Source of the DNA: Acidobacteriota bacterium
GTDB taxonomy: Bacteria > Acidobacteriota > Blastocatellia > Pyrinomonadales > Pyrinomonadaceae
Direction: 5' to 3'
Length of the DNA: 64,000 nucleotides
Assembly (NCBI GenBank): GCA_016703965.1
Contig: JADJBB010000021.1
Location: 682,001 to 746,000, forward strand
The translations under genes and the position numbers were made by a program. Numbering within the stretch: the stretch's first letter is position 1; each line of letters starts with the position of its first letter. The notes beneath the pieces were generated by a model. It did no database searches, had not been told where the DNA came from, and was given only the letters and a program-made list of their open reading frames with translations. Below are positions 8,480-16,609 of the stretch, piece by piece.

Positions 8480-9995
8480 AAATTTCCGACAGTTCTTTCA
8501 ATCTGGCTGCGTTCTCTTCAGAAAGATCGGCACGACTGCATCGCCAGTACCAGTTGCCCGAATCTGACGCAGGCAAATTCATACGGGCTTCCGTGCCTAA
8601 CCCCAGCACATCCTGCATCGGAGCGATCGCCGTATCCGCAACTGACGCCCATACTGCCCGGATAAAGTCCCAATGGATCTCTTTACCATCTGAAGCGAGG
8701 TAACTCAGGCAGTAGTCGTGTTCGCGGCTGATCTCTTTTTCGTCCCGGGTCGAGCCTGCTCCGGCCTGTGAGTTGTACCAACCGACCGTTGTATCGTTGT
8801 CGTGAGTGCCCGTGTAGGCGACGCAATTCTTGATGTAGTTGTGCGGCAGATCGTGATTTTTTGCGTCGCCGCCAAAGGCGAACTGCAGGATACGCATTCC
8901 CGGATAGCCGAAGCCGTCACGCAGTTCTTCAACATCTGGCGTGATGACGCCGAGGTCTTCGGCAATGATGGCGAGGTCGCCGAGCGAGCGTTTGAGGGCG
9001 ATAAAAAGCTCCTTTCCGGGCACGTCGACCCAGCGTCCGTTCTCGGCAGTTTTGTCTTTTCCCGGAACTTCCCACGAAGCTGCAAACCCGCGAAAATGAT
9101 CGATGCGAACGACGTCCACCGTTTGCAGTGTTGATGCAACGCGAGCGATCCACCATCGAAAATCGTCAGCCTGCATAGCGTCCCAATCGTAGATCGGATT
9201 GCCCCATAGTTGCCCCGTCTTCGAAAAATAGTCAGGGGGAACACCGGCAACGACCTTTGCTGTGCCGTCCTCGTTCAGCTTGAATTTTTTTTGATTGCAC
9301 CATACGTCGGCTGAATCGGCAGCGACGAAGATCGGAATATCGCCGATGATCTTGATGCCCTTGCGATTGGCGTATTCTTTGAGCTCAAACCACTGCCTGA
9401 AGAACAGGAACTGATAGAATTTTTCAGCCTGGACCTGGTCGTAGAGGTTCTCGTGAGCTTCCTCGATGGCATTGCCGTCTCGCAATTTAAGGGCTGATGG
9501 CCATTCGAACCAAGCCTTTTGATCCTGTTGTAATTTGACCGCTCGGTAAAGGGCGTAGTCATCCAGCCAGAAGTCGTTCTGCTGGCAAAAGGTCTCAAAT
9601 TTGCCGCGAAGATCCACGCTGGTGATGTGATGAAAACCTTCGAAGGCCCGGGGGAGAAGTTGGGTTTTCCAATTATAAACGCCTCCGAAATCCACCTTGT
9701 GTTCCTCAAAATCCGGCAGGTCGGAAAGGTCCGTTTCGGTGATCAAGCCGTCCTCGATCAGCATTTCCGGCGAGATCATCAGCGGGTTGCCGGCAAAGGC
9801 CGAGAAGCATTGATAAGGTGAATCGCCAAATCCGGTCGGCCCAAGCGGAAGGATCTGCCAGTAAGCTTGACGAGCCGCAGCCAGGAAATCGACGAAACGG
9901 TAAGCTTCGCTGCCGAGATCGCCGATGCCATACTTGCCGGGCAGCGAAGTCGGATGAAGAAGAATTCCTGAAGCTCGCGGAAATTTATTGGGCAT
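8457..9995 (-). CDS. malQ: 4-alpha-glucanotransferase (amylomaltase, GH77)
   Basis: 512 residues, the usual length for a type II MalQ, with no signal peptide, so cytosolic. GH77 landmarks are present: ILLHPTSLPGKYGIGDLG at the N-terminus, VVRIDHFRG with Asp299, IIAEDLGVITP with Glu346, and GTHDNDT with Asp399. It transfers glucan segments between maltodextrins, releasing glucose and making longer chains. It starts 7 bp after the dioxygenase gene and runs into the membrane-protein gene. It would process maltodextrins brought in by the MFS carrier. Confidence 0.97.
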   Translation of the reverse strand: MPNKFPRASGILLHPTSLPGKYGIGDLGSEAYRFVDFLAAARQAYWQILPLGPTGFGDSPYQCFSAFAGNPLMISPEMLIEDGLITETDLSDLPDFEEHKVDFGGVYNWKTQLLPRAFEGFHHITSVDLRGKFETFCQQNDFWLDDYALYRAVKLQQDQKAWFEWPSALKLRDGNAIEEAHENLYDQVQAEKFYQFLFFRQWFELKEYANRKGIKIIGDIPIFVAADSADVWCNQKKFKLNEDGTAKVVAGVPPDYFSKTGQLWGNPIYDWDAMQADDFRWWIARVASTLQTVDVVRIDHFRGFAASWEVPGKDKTAENGRWVDVPGKELFIALKRSLGDLAIIAEDLGVITPDVEELRDGFGYPGMRILQFAFGGDAKNHDLPHNYIKNCVAYTGTHDNDTTVGWYNSQAGAGSTRDEKEISREHDYCLSYLASDGKEIHWDFIRAVWASVADTAIAPMQDVLGLGTEARMNLPASDSGNWYWRCSRADLSEENAARLKELSEIYGRSVGS

Positions 9996-10002
9996 AAAAT
10001 TA

Positions 10003-10803
10003 CTAATTCAAAACCGGGCTTAGCGCGCCGTCCGCAAGCGTCCCCGGCTCTTTTCCGTCCAGCCAGGCGTTCAGATCGGCGATCTGATTCTCGTTCTGCG
10101 GGTTTGCGATCCGGGCTCCGTCCGCGAAATAGATGATCGTCATCACTTCGCGGAGTCTCGATTCCGACCGATTTTCGCCCGCTCCGTGGATCGTCCAACC
10201 CAGATGAAATGTCGCATCACCTGCTTTCATCGACGCGGCCTTTGAAATCTCAAACTTTTCGTCGCGAATGTAAGCCTCATATGTTTCCTGGCTCTCGTCC
10301 GAGATCGCCTGACTTCCGATCGGCCCTTTTACATGTGAGCCGGATGCGAAGGTGATCATTCCCATCGTTTCGTCAATATCGACGAGCGGCATCCACATTG
10401 TGATCGTGCGGTCGGTATCGAGCGGCCAATAATATTGGTCCTGATGCCAAGGCGTCGCACCGCCGCCCGCCTCCTTAAAGAGAGCCTGATCGTGATAAAG
10501 CCGAACCTTTTCTACGCCAAGCAGTTCGGCCGCAAGCTGGGCAAATCTTCGGCTAAAGACAAATTTCTTGACAGTAGTATCCCGCATCCATAGATTCGTC
10601 GTCTGCAGGAACGCCTTGCCGTATGTATCTCTTTCTTCGATATTTCGTGATTCGTTGTTATAGCGGAAACCTGCATCGCGGATCGCGGGCCCAAATGCAG
10701 CGATCTCATCCGCCGTCGCGACCGACCTCAGTAAAATATGGCCGTCAGCTGCGAATCTGGTTCGATCCGCTCCTGCCAGATCATATTTGTCGCGTAAGTC
10801 CAT
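10003..10803 (-). CDS. Phytanoyl-CoA dioxygenase family 2OG-Fe(II) oxygenase
   Basis: 266 residues. The iron-binding facial triad is visible as WHQD (His120, Asp122) and the distal His206 in GWTIHGAG, with a 2-oxoglutarate-binding Arg nearby (SRLRE). The fold and the MWMPLVDIDETMGMITFASG segment fit the PhyH family. Known members hydroxylate diverse small molecules, so the substrate is unknown. It is the first gene after the receptor terminator and lies 7 bp before malQ; an oxygenase is atypical for starch uptake. A Shine-Dalgarno-like AAAGAGA precedes the ATG. Confidence 0.88.
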   Translation of the reverse strand: MDLRDKYDLAGADRTRFAADGHILLRSVATADEIAAFGPAIRDAGFRYNNESRNIEERDTYGKAFLQTTNLWMRDTTVKKFVFSRRFAQLAAELLGVEKVRLYHDQALFKEAGGGATPWHQDQYYWPLDTDRTITMWMPLVDIDETMGMITFASGSHVKGPIGSQAISDESQETYEAYIRDEKFEISKAASMKAGDATFHLGWTIHGAGENRSESRLREVMTIIYFADGARIANPQNENQIADLNAWLDGKEPGTLADGALSPVLN

Positions 10804-10818
10804 CGTCTCTTTATAAAA

Positions 10819-10852
10819 TCAGGGCGTGAAAACATTATGTTTCACGCCCTGA
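10819..10852 (-). terminator. Perfect 13-bp hairpin between receptor and downstream sugar operon
   Basis: The arms TCAGGGCGTGAAA (10819-10831) and its exact complement (10840-10852) enclose an 8-nt loop. On the minus strand the hairpin is followed by TTTTATAA. It stands 40 bp after the receptor stop and only 15 bp before the dioxygenase start, leaving little room for a separate promoter. It could be a leaky terminator or a processing/stability hairpin setting receptor levels above the enzymes. Confidence 0.85.
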
Positions 10853-10892
10853 AAAACAACAACTTTAGGCTACGCTCCGTTGAGCGTGCTGC

Positions 10893-13800
10893 CTAGAATT
10901 GCAGACGTGCTCCGAACTGGATCTGACGATTCGTAAATCCATAGGTCGACGTGATCGTACCAAAACCGTTCGAGGTGCTGGTGTTGTTCAGATCGGTATT
11001 CGGCGGCGTAAGCTGCGGCGTATTGAACAGGTTAAAGAACTCGGCACGGAACTGGAACTTAACCCGTTCCGTGATCCCGAAATCCTTGCTTAGTCCCATA
11101 TTAACCTGCTGACCCGACGGCCCGCGAAGGCTGTTGCGTCCGAGATTGCCGAAACGAGTCGCCGGTGCGTTAGTGAACGCTGAGCGGTTCAGATACAGGC
11201 TGTTGTTGCCGGTATACGGATCGCCGGTTAGGTCAACTCTCACACCATCGCGACGAACGTCGAAGGTCTGGCCGCTCTGTGCACGGAAGATGCCGTTGAT
11301 CTGCCATCCGCCAAGTACCGCGTTCAAACCGCGATTCCAGTTGGTGCCCCAACGTCGTCCGGTTCCCCACGGAAGATCGTAAACCGTTTCGAACGAGAAG
11401 ACATGCGGGAAATCGAGACGCGAGGTCGCGAACGGCTCGACAAAGTTGAGGTTAAGATCCGCAACGCTGTCGAAGGCACCTTCGCCGTTATCTTTGGTCT
11501 TCGAATAGGTGTAAGCCGCACGATACTGCCAACCGTTCGAAAAGCGTCGATTGAGCTGTACCTGAAGCGAATCATACTGCGATTTGCCGTTGTCGTCGCG
11601 AACATTGACACGTCCGCCGTTCGTGTAGCACGGTGCGGTCGTGCGTCCGTTAGGACACGCGACGTTCGTTCCGGCTTCGCGGATGTTTCCGTTCAGGTTG
11701 TAATAAAGAGCCAGGTTGCGGCCGCGAGTTCCAACGTAACCGACGCTGAGTGCCGTGTTATCGGTCAGCTGACGCTGGTACTGAATGTTGAACTGGTGAA
11801 TGTTCGAGGTCTTGTTATCCGGCCTGATAGCCAGGACGGTGACGTTCTGAGGATTGTTTAAATTAACATCCGAGACGCTGCCCAGCGGCAAAGCACCGGT
11901 CGCGAGACGCGAATCAAGCGAGTTATTGGGGGCACGTCCTGAAAGCGTGATACGGACGCCGTCGGTGTAGTTGAACTGCGAGAATCCGCTGTAAGGTGGA
12001 TTCTGGGCAAGCTGGTTGTCGATACCGCCGCGATCGAGGAAGTAGAACAAACCGTAACCGCCGCGAAGCGATGATTTGCCCTTGCCGTCAAGATCGTACG
12101 CGAATCCGATACGCGGGCCGAAATTGTTGGTATCAGTATCGGTTAGCGAATCCTTGTTGCCTGACGCAACGACGAGGCGTCCGGTGGCGAGATCAAAGTT
12201 TGCCTGACGGCCGTACATTTCCGTCGGGTTTGTGAAGTATTCATAACGAAGGCCGAGATTCAGCGTTAGTCTGCTCGAAACCTTCCAGTCATCCTGAGCA
12301 AACAGGCCGTTCTCCCAGTTTCGCGTGCCGACCGTTCCGAACGGCGGGCCGATCTGATAGTTACAGACGAATCCAATAAGCAGGTCGGCCTGTTCATTGC
12401 CCGTCGAAGCTGCACCGCCGCACTGCGACGGGTCGCCGTTACCGATCAGGAAGAAATAGCCTTTACCGCGGTTCGGACGATAGAGGGCGACATCGCGCCG
12501 GATGATCGTACCGCCGAATTTTAAGGTATGGCTCCCGCTCGTGAAGCTGACGCTGTCAACGATCTGATATGTGTTCTGCGGAACCAGATACGGGCCGAAA
12601 TCACCCGTATATTCGAGCTGGCCGTTATAGCCGCCGATCAATGCCCCGCCGCCGAGGTTAGCATCGCGGTTTGCATTCGGAATTCCAAGATCGGCTGAGA
12701 TGGCCCGGTCAAAGAATGGAGGGGTATAGCCGAATTTGATGCGGTTCGCCTGAATACGAAATTCATTTACGACCCTCGAACTCAGAACCGAGTTCAGGCC
12801 GACAACTAAGCCTTGTGTATCGGTCGGGTTCGTTCCCGAACCAAATCCGGCCGGCAGATCAGGCAGCCTTGAGGTCGTCGTCTGACGAAAACGGCCTTTG
12901 CTAAAGCGGCCGAACATCTGATTGTTGGTCGAGAGGGAAGCGTCACCTCTGATATCGAAAGTGTCAGTGTTCGTGTTCTCGACACGTGTCGAGACGTAGT
13001 TACTCTGGAATCCTGTTCCGTTGTTAGGCAGCGGGAACGCCTGGAGATATTTCAATCCAACGGGATTGAGACGATTGCCAGCGAGCTGGTCGAGGCGGTT
13101 GAATGCCACGCCGTTTCCGTTCGTGCAAAGGATCCCGTTCGTCGTCGTTCCGTTTACACAGACGTTCAGTCCGGTAAGCGGGTCTTTCAGCTGGGTAGTA
13201 AGCGTCGAAAAATTACCCGTGCGGAAGGCGGCAGTCGGTACCGACGCAAAATCCTGGCTCACCGGCAGAAACTGGCGAAGGCCTTCGTAATCGCCGAAGA
13301 AAAAGATCTTGTCTTTCCAGATCGCTCCGCCAAAGGTGCCGCCGAACTGTCCGCGGCGAAATTCGCGTTTCGATTGTTCAAATGTCGGCCTTGCATCAAG
13401 GTTGTCATTTCTCACAAAACCAAATGCACTGCCGAAGAAATCATTAGTTCCCGATTTGACGACGGAATTGATGATACCGCCGCCGCCGCGGCCGAATTCA
13501 GCCGTTGCGACGCTCGTTTGGACGCGGAATTCCTGAACCGCTTCAGCCGAAGGGAATACGTTGATCGTGTTTACCAGCGATTCGTTATTATCAACGCCAT
13601 CGAGCAGGAAATTGTTCGCCTGTGTTCGCTGGCCGTTTACCGATAAAGCCGCACCGCCGGTGTTACGCGCTCGGTACGTCTCGGCATTGCCGGAAACGCC
13701 CGTCGCAAATCCAGCGGGAACTCCCTGTGTGACGCCGGGGGTCAGGCGGGCGAGTTCGAGAACATTTCGTCCGTTAAGAGGAAGGTCTACCGCTTCTCGT

Positions 13801-14231
13801 CCCTGGATCACCTGACTTAGTGCAGATGTCGTACTATCTACCTGCGGAATATCGCTCGTGACCGTCACCGTCTCGGATACCGCGCCTGCTTCAAGGCTAA
13901 AATTGAGATCCGCGTTCTGTGCAACCTCGAGAGTTATCTCTTGTTTGGTCGTCTTAAAATTGGTCTGACCAACTTCGATCTGGTAGCGGCCCGGCTGCAG
14001 CGACAGAATGCTGTATGTTCCGTCTGCTCCGCTGACCGTTTTGACTTCGCGGCCCGTGCCGATCGATCTAAGGCTAACGGTTGCGCCGCTGATGGCTGCT
14101 CCGTTAGCGTCCATGACGGAGCCCGAGATCCGGGCAGATTCCGTCTGCGCGATGCCGAACGTTACGACGCTCAGGATCGAGATCGTTAACATAACGATCC
14201 GCTTGAATGTAAGTAGTTTGCTTTTTTTCAT
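10893..14231 (-). CDS. TonB-dependent receptor with carboxypeptidase-regulatory domain
   Basis: About 1112 residues starting at the ATG at 14231, which is preceded by a strong AGAGGTGAT ribosome-binding site; a GTG four codons upstream is less likely. A signal peptide leads into a carboxypeptidase-regulatory-like domain (SARISGSVMDANGAAISGAT), a plug domain (DLPLNGRNVLELARLTPGV) and a large beta-barrel ending in GARLQF, with the terminal Phe typical of outer-membrane barrels. No SusD gene is nearby. Position ahead of the starch enzymes suggests uptake of maltodextrins or starch fragments. Expression is probably controlled by the promoter and operator at 14344-14396. Confidence 0.94.
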   Translation of the reverse strand: MKKSKLLTFKRIVMLTISILSVVTFGIAQTESARISGSVMDANGAAISGATVSLRSIGTGREVKTVSGADGTYSILSLQPGRYQIEVGQTNFKTTKQEITLEVAQNADLNFSLEAGAVSETVTVTSDIPQVDSTTSALSQVIQGREAVDLPLNGRNVLELARLTPGVTQGVPAGFATGVSGNAETYRARNTGGAALSVNGQRTQANNFLLDGVDNNESLVNTINVFPSAEAVQEFRVQTSVATAEFGRGGGGIINSVVKSGTNDFFGSAFGFVRNDNLDARPTFEQSKREFRRGQFGGTFGGAIWKDKIFFFGDYEGLRQFLPVSQDFASVPTAAFRTGNFSTLTTQLKDPLTGLNVCVNGTTTNGILCTNGNGVAFNRLDQLAGNRLNPVGLKYLQAFPLPNNGTGFQSNYVSTRVENTNTDTFDIRGDASLSTNNQMFGRFSKGRFRQTTTSRLPDLPAGFGSGTNPTDTQGLVVGLNSVLSSRVVNEFRIQANRIKFGYTPPFFDRAISADLGIPNANRDANLGGGALIGGYNGQLEYTGDFGPYLVPQNTYQIVDSVSFTSGSHTLKFGGTIIRRDVALYRPNRGKGYFFLIGNGDPSQCGGAASTGNEQADLLIGFVCNYQIGPPFGTVGTRNWENGLFAQDDWKVSSRLTLNLGLRYEYFTNPTEMYGRQANFDLATGRLVVASGNKDSLTDTDTNNFGPRIGFAYDLDGKGKSSLRGGYGLFYFLDRGGIDNQLAQNPPYSGFSQFNYTDGVRITLSGRAPNNSLDSRLATGALPLGSVSDVNLNNPQNVTVLAIRPDNKTSNIHQFNIQYQRQLTDNTALSVGYVGTRGRNLALYYNLNGNIREAGTNVACPNGRTTAPCYTNGGRVNVRDDNGKSQYDSLQVQLNRRFSNGWQYRAAYTYSKTKDNGEGAFDSVADLNLNFVEPFATSRLDFPHVFSFETVYDLPWGTGRRWGTNWNRGLNAVLGGWQINGIFRAQSGQTFDVRRDGVRVDLTGDPYTGNNSLYLNRSAFTNAPATRFGNLGRNSLRGPSGQQVNMGLSKDFGITERVKFQFRAEFFNLFNTPQLTPPNTDLNNTSTSNGFGTITSTYGFTNRQIQFGARLQF

Positions 14232-14343
14232 ACGACTGATCACCTCTGAAAAGTTAAGATCAGCATCGCAGACACCGAATAAATCGAGCAGCTTGCCAAC
14301 CAGAAATCTAAATTACGGAAAATGCCAATGAGAAACAGAATTA

Positions 14344-14366
14344 TTGTTTGTTGTGTAAACAAACAA
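14344..14366. promoter_or_regulatory. Operator palindrome at the receptor promoter (putative ROK site)
   Basis: TTGTTTGTT and AACAAACAA (9-bp arms, 5-bp spacer GTGTA) form an inverted repeat immediately downstream of the -10 box. The core GTTTGTT-N5-AACAAAC recurs exactly in front of the ROK regulator gene at 15670-15690. Placement over the transcription start fits repression. Confidence 0.8.
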
Positions 14367-14367
14367 A

Positions 14368-14396
14368 GTTTTAATATAAACGTAACCCGATGTCAA
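14368..14396 (-). promoter_or_regulatory. Sigma-70-type promoter of the receptor/starch operon
   Basis: On the minus strand TTGACA (14396-14391) is followed after exactly 17 bp by TAAAAC (14373-14368). The operator palindrome follows directly, and the ribosome-binding site and ATG lie about 100 bp farther on. Confidence 0.75.
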
Positions 14397-14433
14397 GAAT
14401 AAATTCGCCAAAAATCAAAAAAAAACTTGAAAA

Positions 14434-15624
14434 TTAATTTGCCGAGGCAAATTTTCTCGACAGAACTAGGCTTATCGAGCCCAATATTGTCGGATTATCA
14501 CCCAAAGCCGACGGAACGATGTTAGTTCGGACGAGTTCGTGGCGAATACTGCGCTTTGCCATCTCATTTATCTCTTCGCTGATCAGATCCCACGCTTTAA
14601 CAATGCTCCCCGAGACGACGATCGTCTCCGGGCTGAAGCCGATGATCAAATTGGATATACCGATACCAAGATATCTTGCCGTTTCGTTCAAAACCCTTGT
14701 CGCCTGACGTTCGCCGTTTTTTGCCAGGCCGATAAATCTTTCGATATCGATAGCTGCCGCACCGTGGCCATTTACCGAACCATACCGTTGAATTATCGCT
14801 TTTTCAGAGGCATGTGCCTCCCAGCAATCGCGTCGGCCGCACGAGCACGTGACCGGTGCATTCTCGCCGACGAACATATGGCCGAATTCGCCCGCCGCGC
14901 CGCTCTCGCCGCGGTAGACCTGGCCGTCGACGATGATTCCGGTTCCGATACCCTCGGCGATCAGAAGCATTATGAAGTTTCGCGTTCTCTTTATCTCGTC
15001 TGACCCGAACCAGAGCTCGGCGAGAGCGACCGCATTTGCGTCGTTGTCAATGATCACGGGCAAGCCGGTGGCTGCGTGGATCCGCTGACCGATGTCCCAA
15101 TCTGACCATTGAAAGTACGGTATATACAGCATTCTGCCGGATTCCTGGTCGGCGATGCCGGGAATGCTGATCCCGACTTCCAGGCCGGTTCCTGGATTGT
15201 TGTCGGCAAAGTGCGTCACCTTCGACAGGATCTGCTCGTTCATGTAGCCGATGTCCGGAGAGGTCGGAAAGACCTCGCTCCGCATAATGCTCCCGGTCAG
15301 GTCGGCGAGAACGATAGTTGTCTCCCGAGGCGTCACATCAACTCCGATAACAGCTGGCGTTCCCGTTCGCAGCCGCAGCAATGTCGGCTTGCGGCCACCT
15401 GTCGAATCGCCTGTTCCTATCTCTTCGATCAGCCCTTCGGCCGTCAAATTATCTACGATCGCCGAAACGGTCGAACGCTGCAGAGATGTCTCGCGAGCGA
15501 TCTCGGCTCGCGAGATCGGAGATCTAGCTCGAACATAATTTAGTACGATCTGTTTGTTAATATCCCGGATCGTATTATGTCGCGCGATTTGGTCTTTTGC
15601 TCCATGAAGGTATATCTTTTTCAT
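14434..15624 (-). CDS. ROK family transcriptional repressor (NagC/XylR/Mlc type)
   Basis: 396 residues. The N-terminus has a winged helix-turn-helix (residues ~20-75, ISRAEIARETSLQRSTVSAI) and the rest is a ROK sugar-kinase-like domain with GVDVTPRETTIVLADLTG, the DNDANAVALAELWFG segment, GIGTGIIVDG, and the zinc motif CSCGRRDCWEAHAS. The ligand is probably a sugar linked to starch metabolism, by context. It is transcribed toward the receptor gene but separated from it by 190 bp containing the receptor promoter. A matching palindrome upstream of its own start suggests autoregulation. Confidence 0.93.
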   Translation of the reverse strand: MKKIYLHGAKDQIARHNTIRDINKQIVLNYVRARSPISRAEIARETSLQRSTVSAIVDNLTAEGLIEEIGTGDSTGGRKPTLLRLRTGTPAVIGVDVTPRETTIVLADLTGSIMRSEVFPTSPDIGYMNEQILSKVTHFADNNPGTGLEVGISIPGIADQESGRMLYIPYFQWSDWDIGQRIHAATGLPVIIDNDANAVALAELWFGSDEIKRTRNFIMLLIAEGIGTGIIVDGQVYRGESGAAGEFGHMFVGENAPVTCSCGRRDCWEAHASEKAIIQRYGSVNGHGAAAIDIERFIGLAKNGERQATRVLNETARYLGIGISNLIIGFSPETIVVSGSIVKAWDLISEEINEMAKRSIRHELVRTNIVPSALGDNPTILGSISLVLSRKFASAN

Positions 15625-15669
15625 CTAAACTTATCGCACTTGAGGGGTTTTCCAGATTAAGGTACACAA

Positions 15670-15690
15670 AGTTTGTTCGAAAAACAAACT
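15670..15690. promoter_or_regulatory. Second ROK-type operator, upstream of the regulator gene
   Basis: AGTTTGTT and AACAAACT (8-bp arms) with a 5-bp spacer CGAAA. The core is identical in both arms and spacing to the palindrome at the receptor promoter. It lies about 46 bp upstream of the ROK start, in the divergent region shared with the uraD-like gene on the plus strand. Confidence 0.78.
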
Positions 15691-15809
15691 AAGATCACAC
15701 TTTTTCATGATGTTCACAATAATGCGAGCCCCGGCAGTGGTTAATTAGCCGACACTGAGCTCCCTTTTATGGAGCATAAGTTCTTATTTGTGTTATAAAT
15801 GACAAGCAA

Positions 15810-16250
15810 TTGGAAACTTTTCAAATATACAAGAATTTAGCCTGGCTTAACGACCTATCAGCGGACGAGGCGATGGATGTATTTCGTTCATGCAGCGGTT
15901 CGGAGCTCTGGGCTCGGAGTATGGCCGAGAAGCGTCCGTTTGTAATGCTTGACAGCTTGTATGAGGCGGCGGATTCGATATGGTTCGCCCTGCCGCCTGC
16001 GGAATGGGCCGCCGCATTCTCGACCCTGCAGGTCGATCTTCCCGCGATAGAACTGGCGGAATTAGCGAGCTTGTATAAGGCGAAGTTCGGGTTTATATTT
16101 GTGGTGTGGCCTAATGGGAAGAGTTCCGATGAAATGCTCGCAATATGCCGGGCGCGTCTTGGGAACTCCGTTGAGACGGAAATACAGATAGCCGCCGAGG
16201 AACATAGGAAAGTTCTCGTGAGCAGGCTTAACAAACTACTAGAAAAATGA
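15810..16250 (+). CDS. OHCU-decarboxylase (UraD)-like protein lacking the catalytic segment
   Basis: 146 residues from a TTG start; no better start or clear ribosome site is visible. The frame matches UraD at both ends: ELWARSMAEKRPF and LPPAEWAAAF at the N-side, then LYKAKFGFIFVVWPNGKSSDEML and AAEEHRKVLVSRLNKLLE at the C-side. UraD decarboxylates the urate-oxidation intermediate OHCU to allantoin. Here the central stretch that should hold the HPxIG catalytic His and the SxxEQ Ser/Glu motif is missing, replaced by a short linker, which also makes the protein about 20 residues shorter than usual. It overlaps the uraH-like gene by 4 bp. Canonical activity is doubtful. Confidence 0.8.
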   Translation: METFQIYKNLAWLNDLSADEAMDVFRSCSGSELWARSMAEKRPFVMLDSLYEAADSIWFALPPAEWAAAFSTLQVDLPAIELAELASLYKAKFGFIFVVWPNGKSSDEMLAICRARLGNSVETEIQIAAEEHRKVLVSRLNKLLEK

Positions 16251-16591
16251 GCGGGATAACAACATACATACTCGACACAACCTCAGGCCGTCCCGGTGCA
16301 GGAATTCCCGCTGTACTTGAACGGAAGACACATTCAGCCGGCTGGCAGGCTATCGCCGAAGGTATCACCGACGTTGACGGGCGAATAAACGATCTGCTCG
16401 AGCCGAAAGACGTGTTCTTACCCGGACACTACCGGTTGATATTCGAGATCGGCCCGTATTTTTTGCTGAAGAGCATTGAGTGCTTTTTCCCGCAGATCAC
16501 CATTAGTTTTGTGGTGAAGGATCCGATGCAGCACTACCACGTGCCGCTATTGCTGAGTCCCTTTGGATATTCGACATTTCGAGGCCGTTGA
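16247..16591 (+). CDS. 5-hydroxyisourate hydrolase (transthyretin-like, UraH)-like protein with altered active site
   Basis: 114 residues, full length for the family. The HIUase fold is clear: ITTYILDTTSGRPGAGI at the start, TDVDGRINDLL, and HYHVPLLLSPFGYST near the end. Active HIUases have a His in the first motif (TTHVLD) and end in YRGS. Here the His is replaced by Tyr7 and the tail reads FRGR, while the Arg of DGR and the His of HYHVP are kept. ATGA overlap with the upstream uraD-like gene shows coupling. It could be a divergent enzyme or a repurposed binding protein. Confidence 0.85.
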   Translation: MSGITTYILDTTSGRPGAGIPAVLERKTHSAGWQAIAEGITDVDGRINDLLEPKDVFLPGHYRLIFEIGPYFLLKSIECFFPQITISFVVKDPMQHYHVPLLLSPFGYSTFRGR

Positions 16592-16609
16592 GTCGTAGAA
16601 AATACCTCG

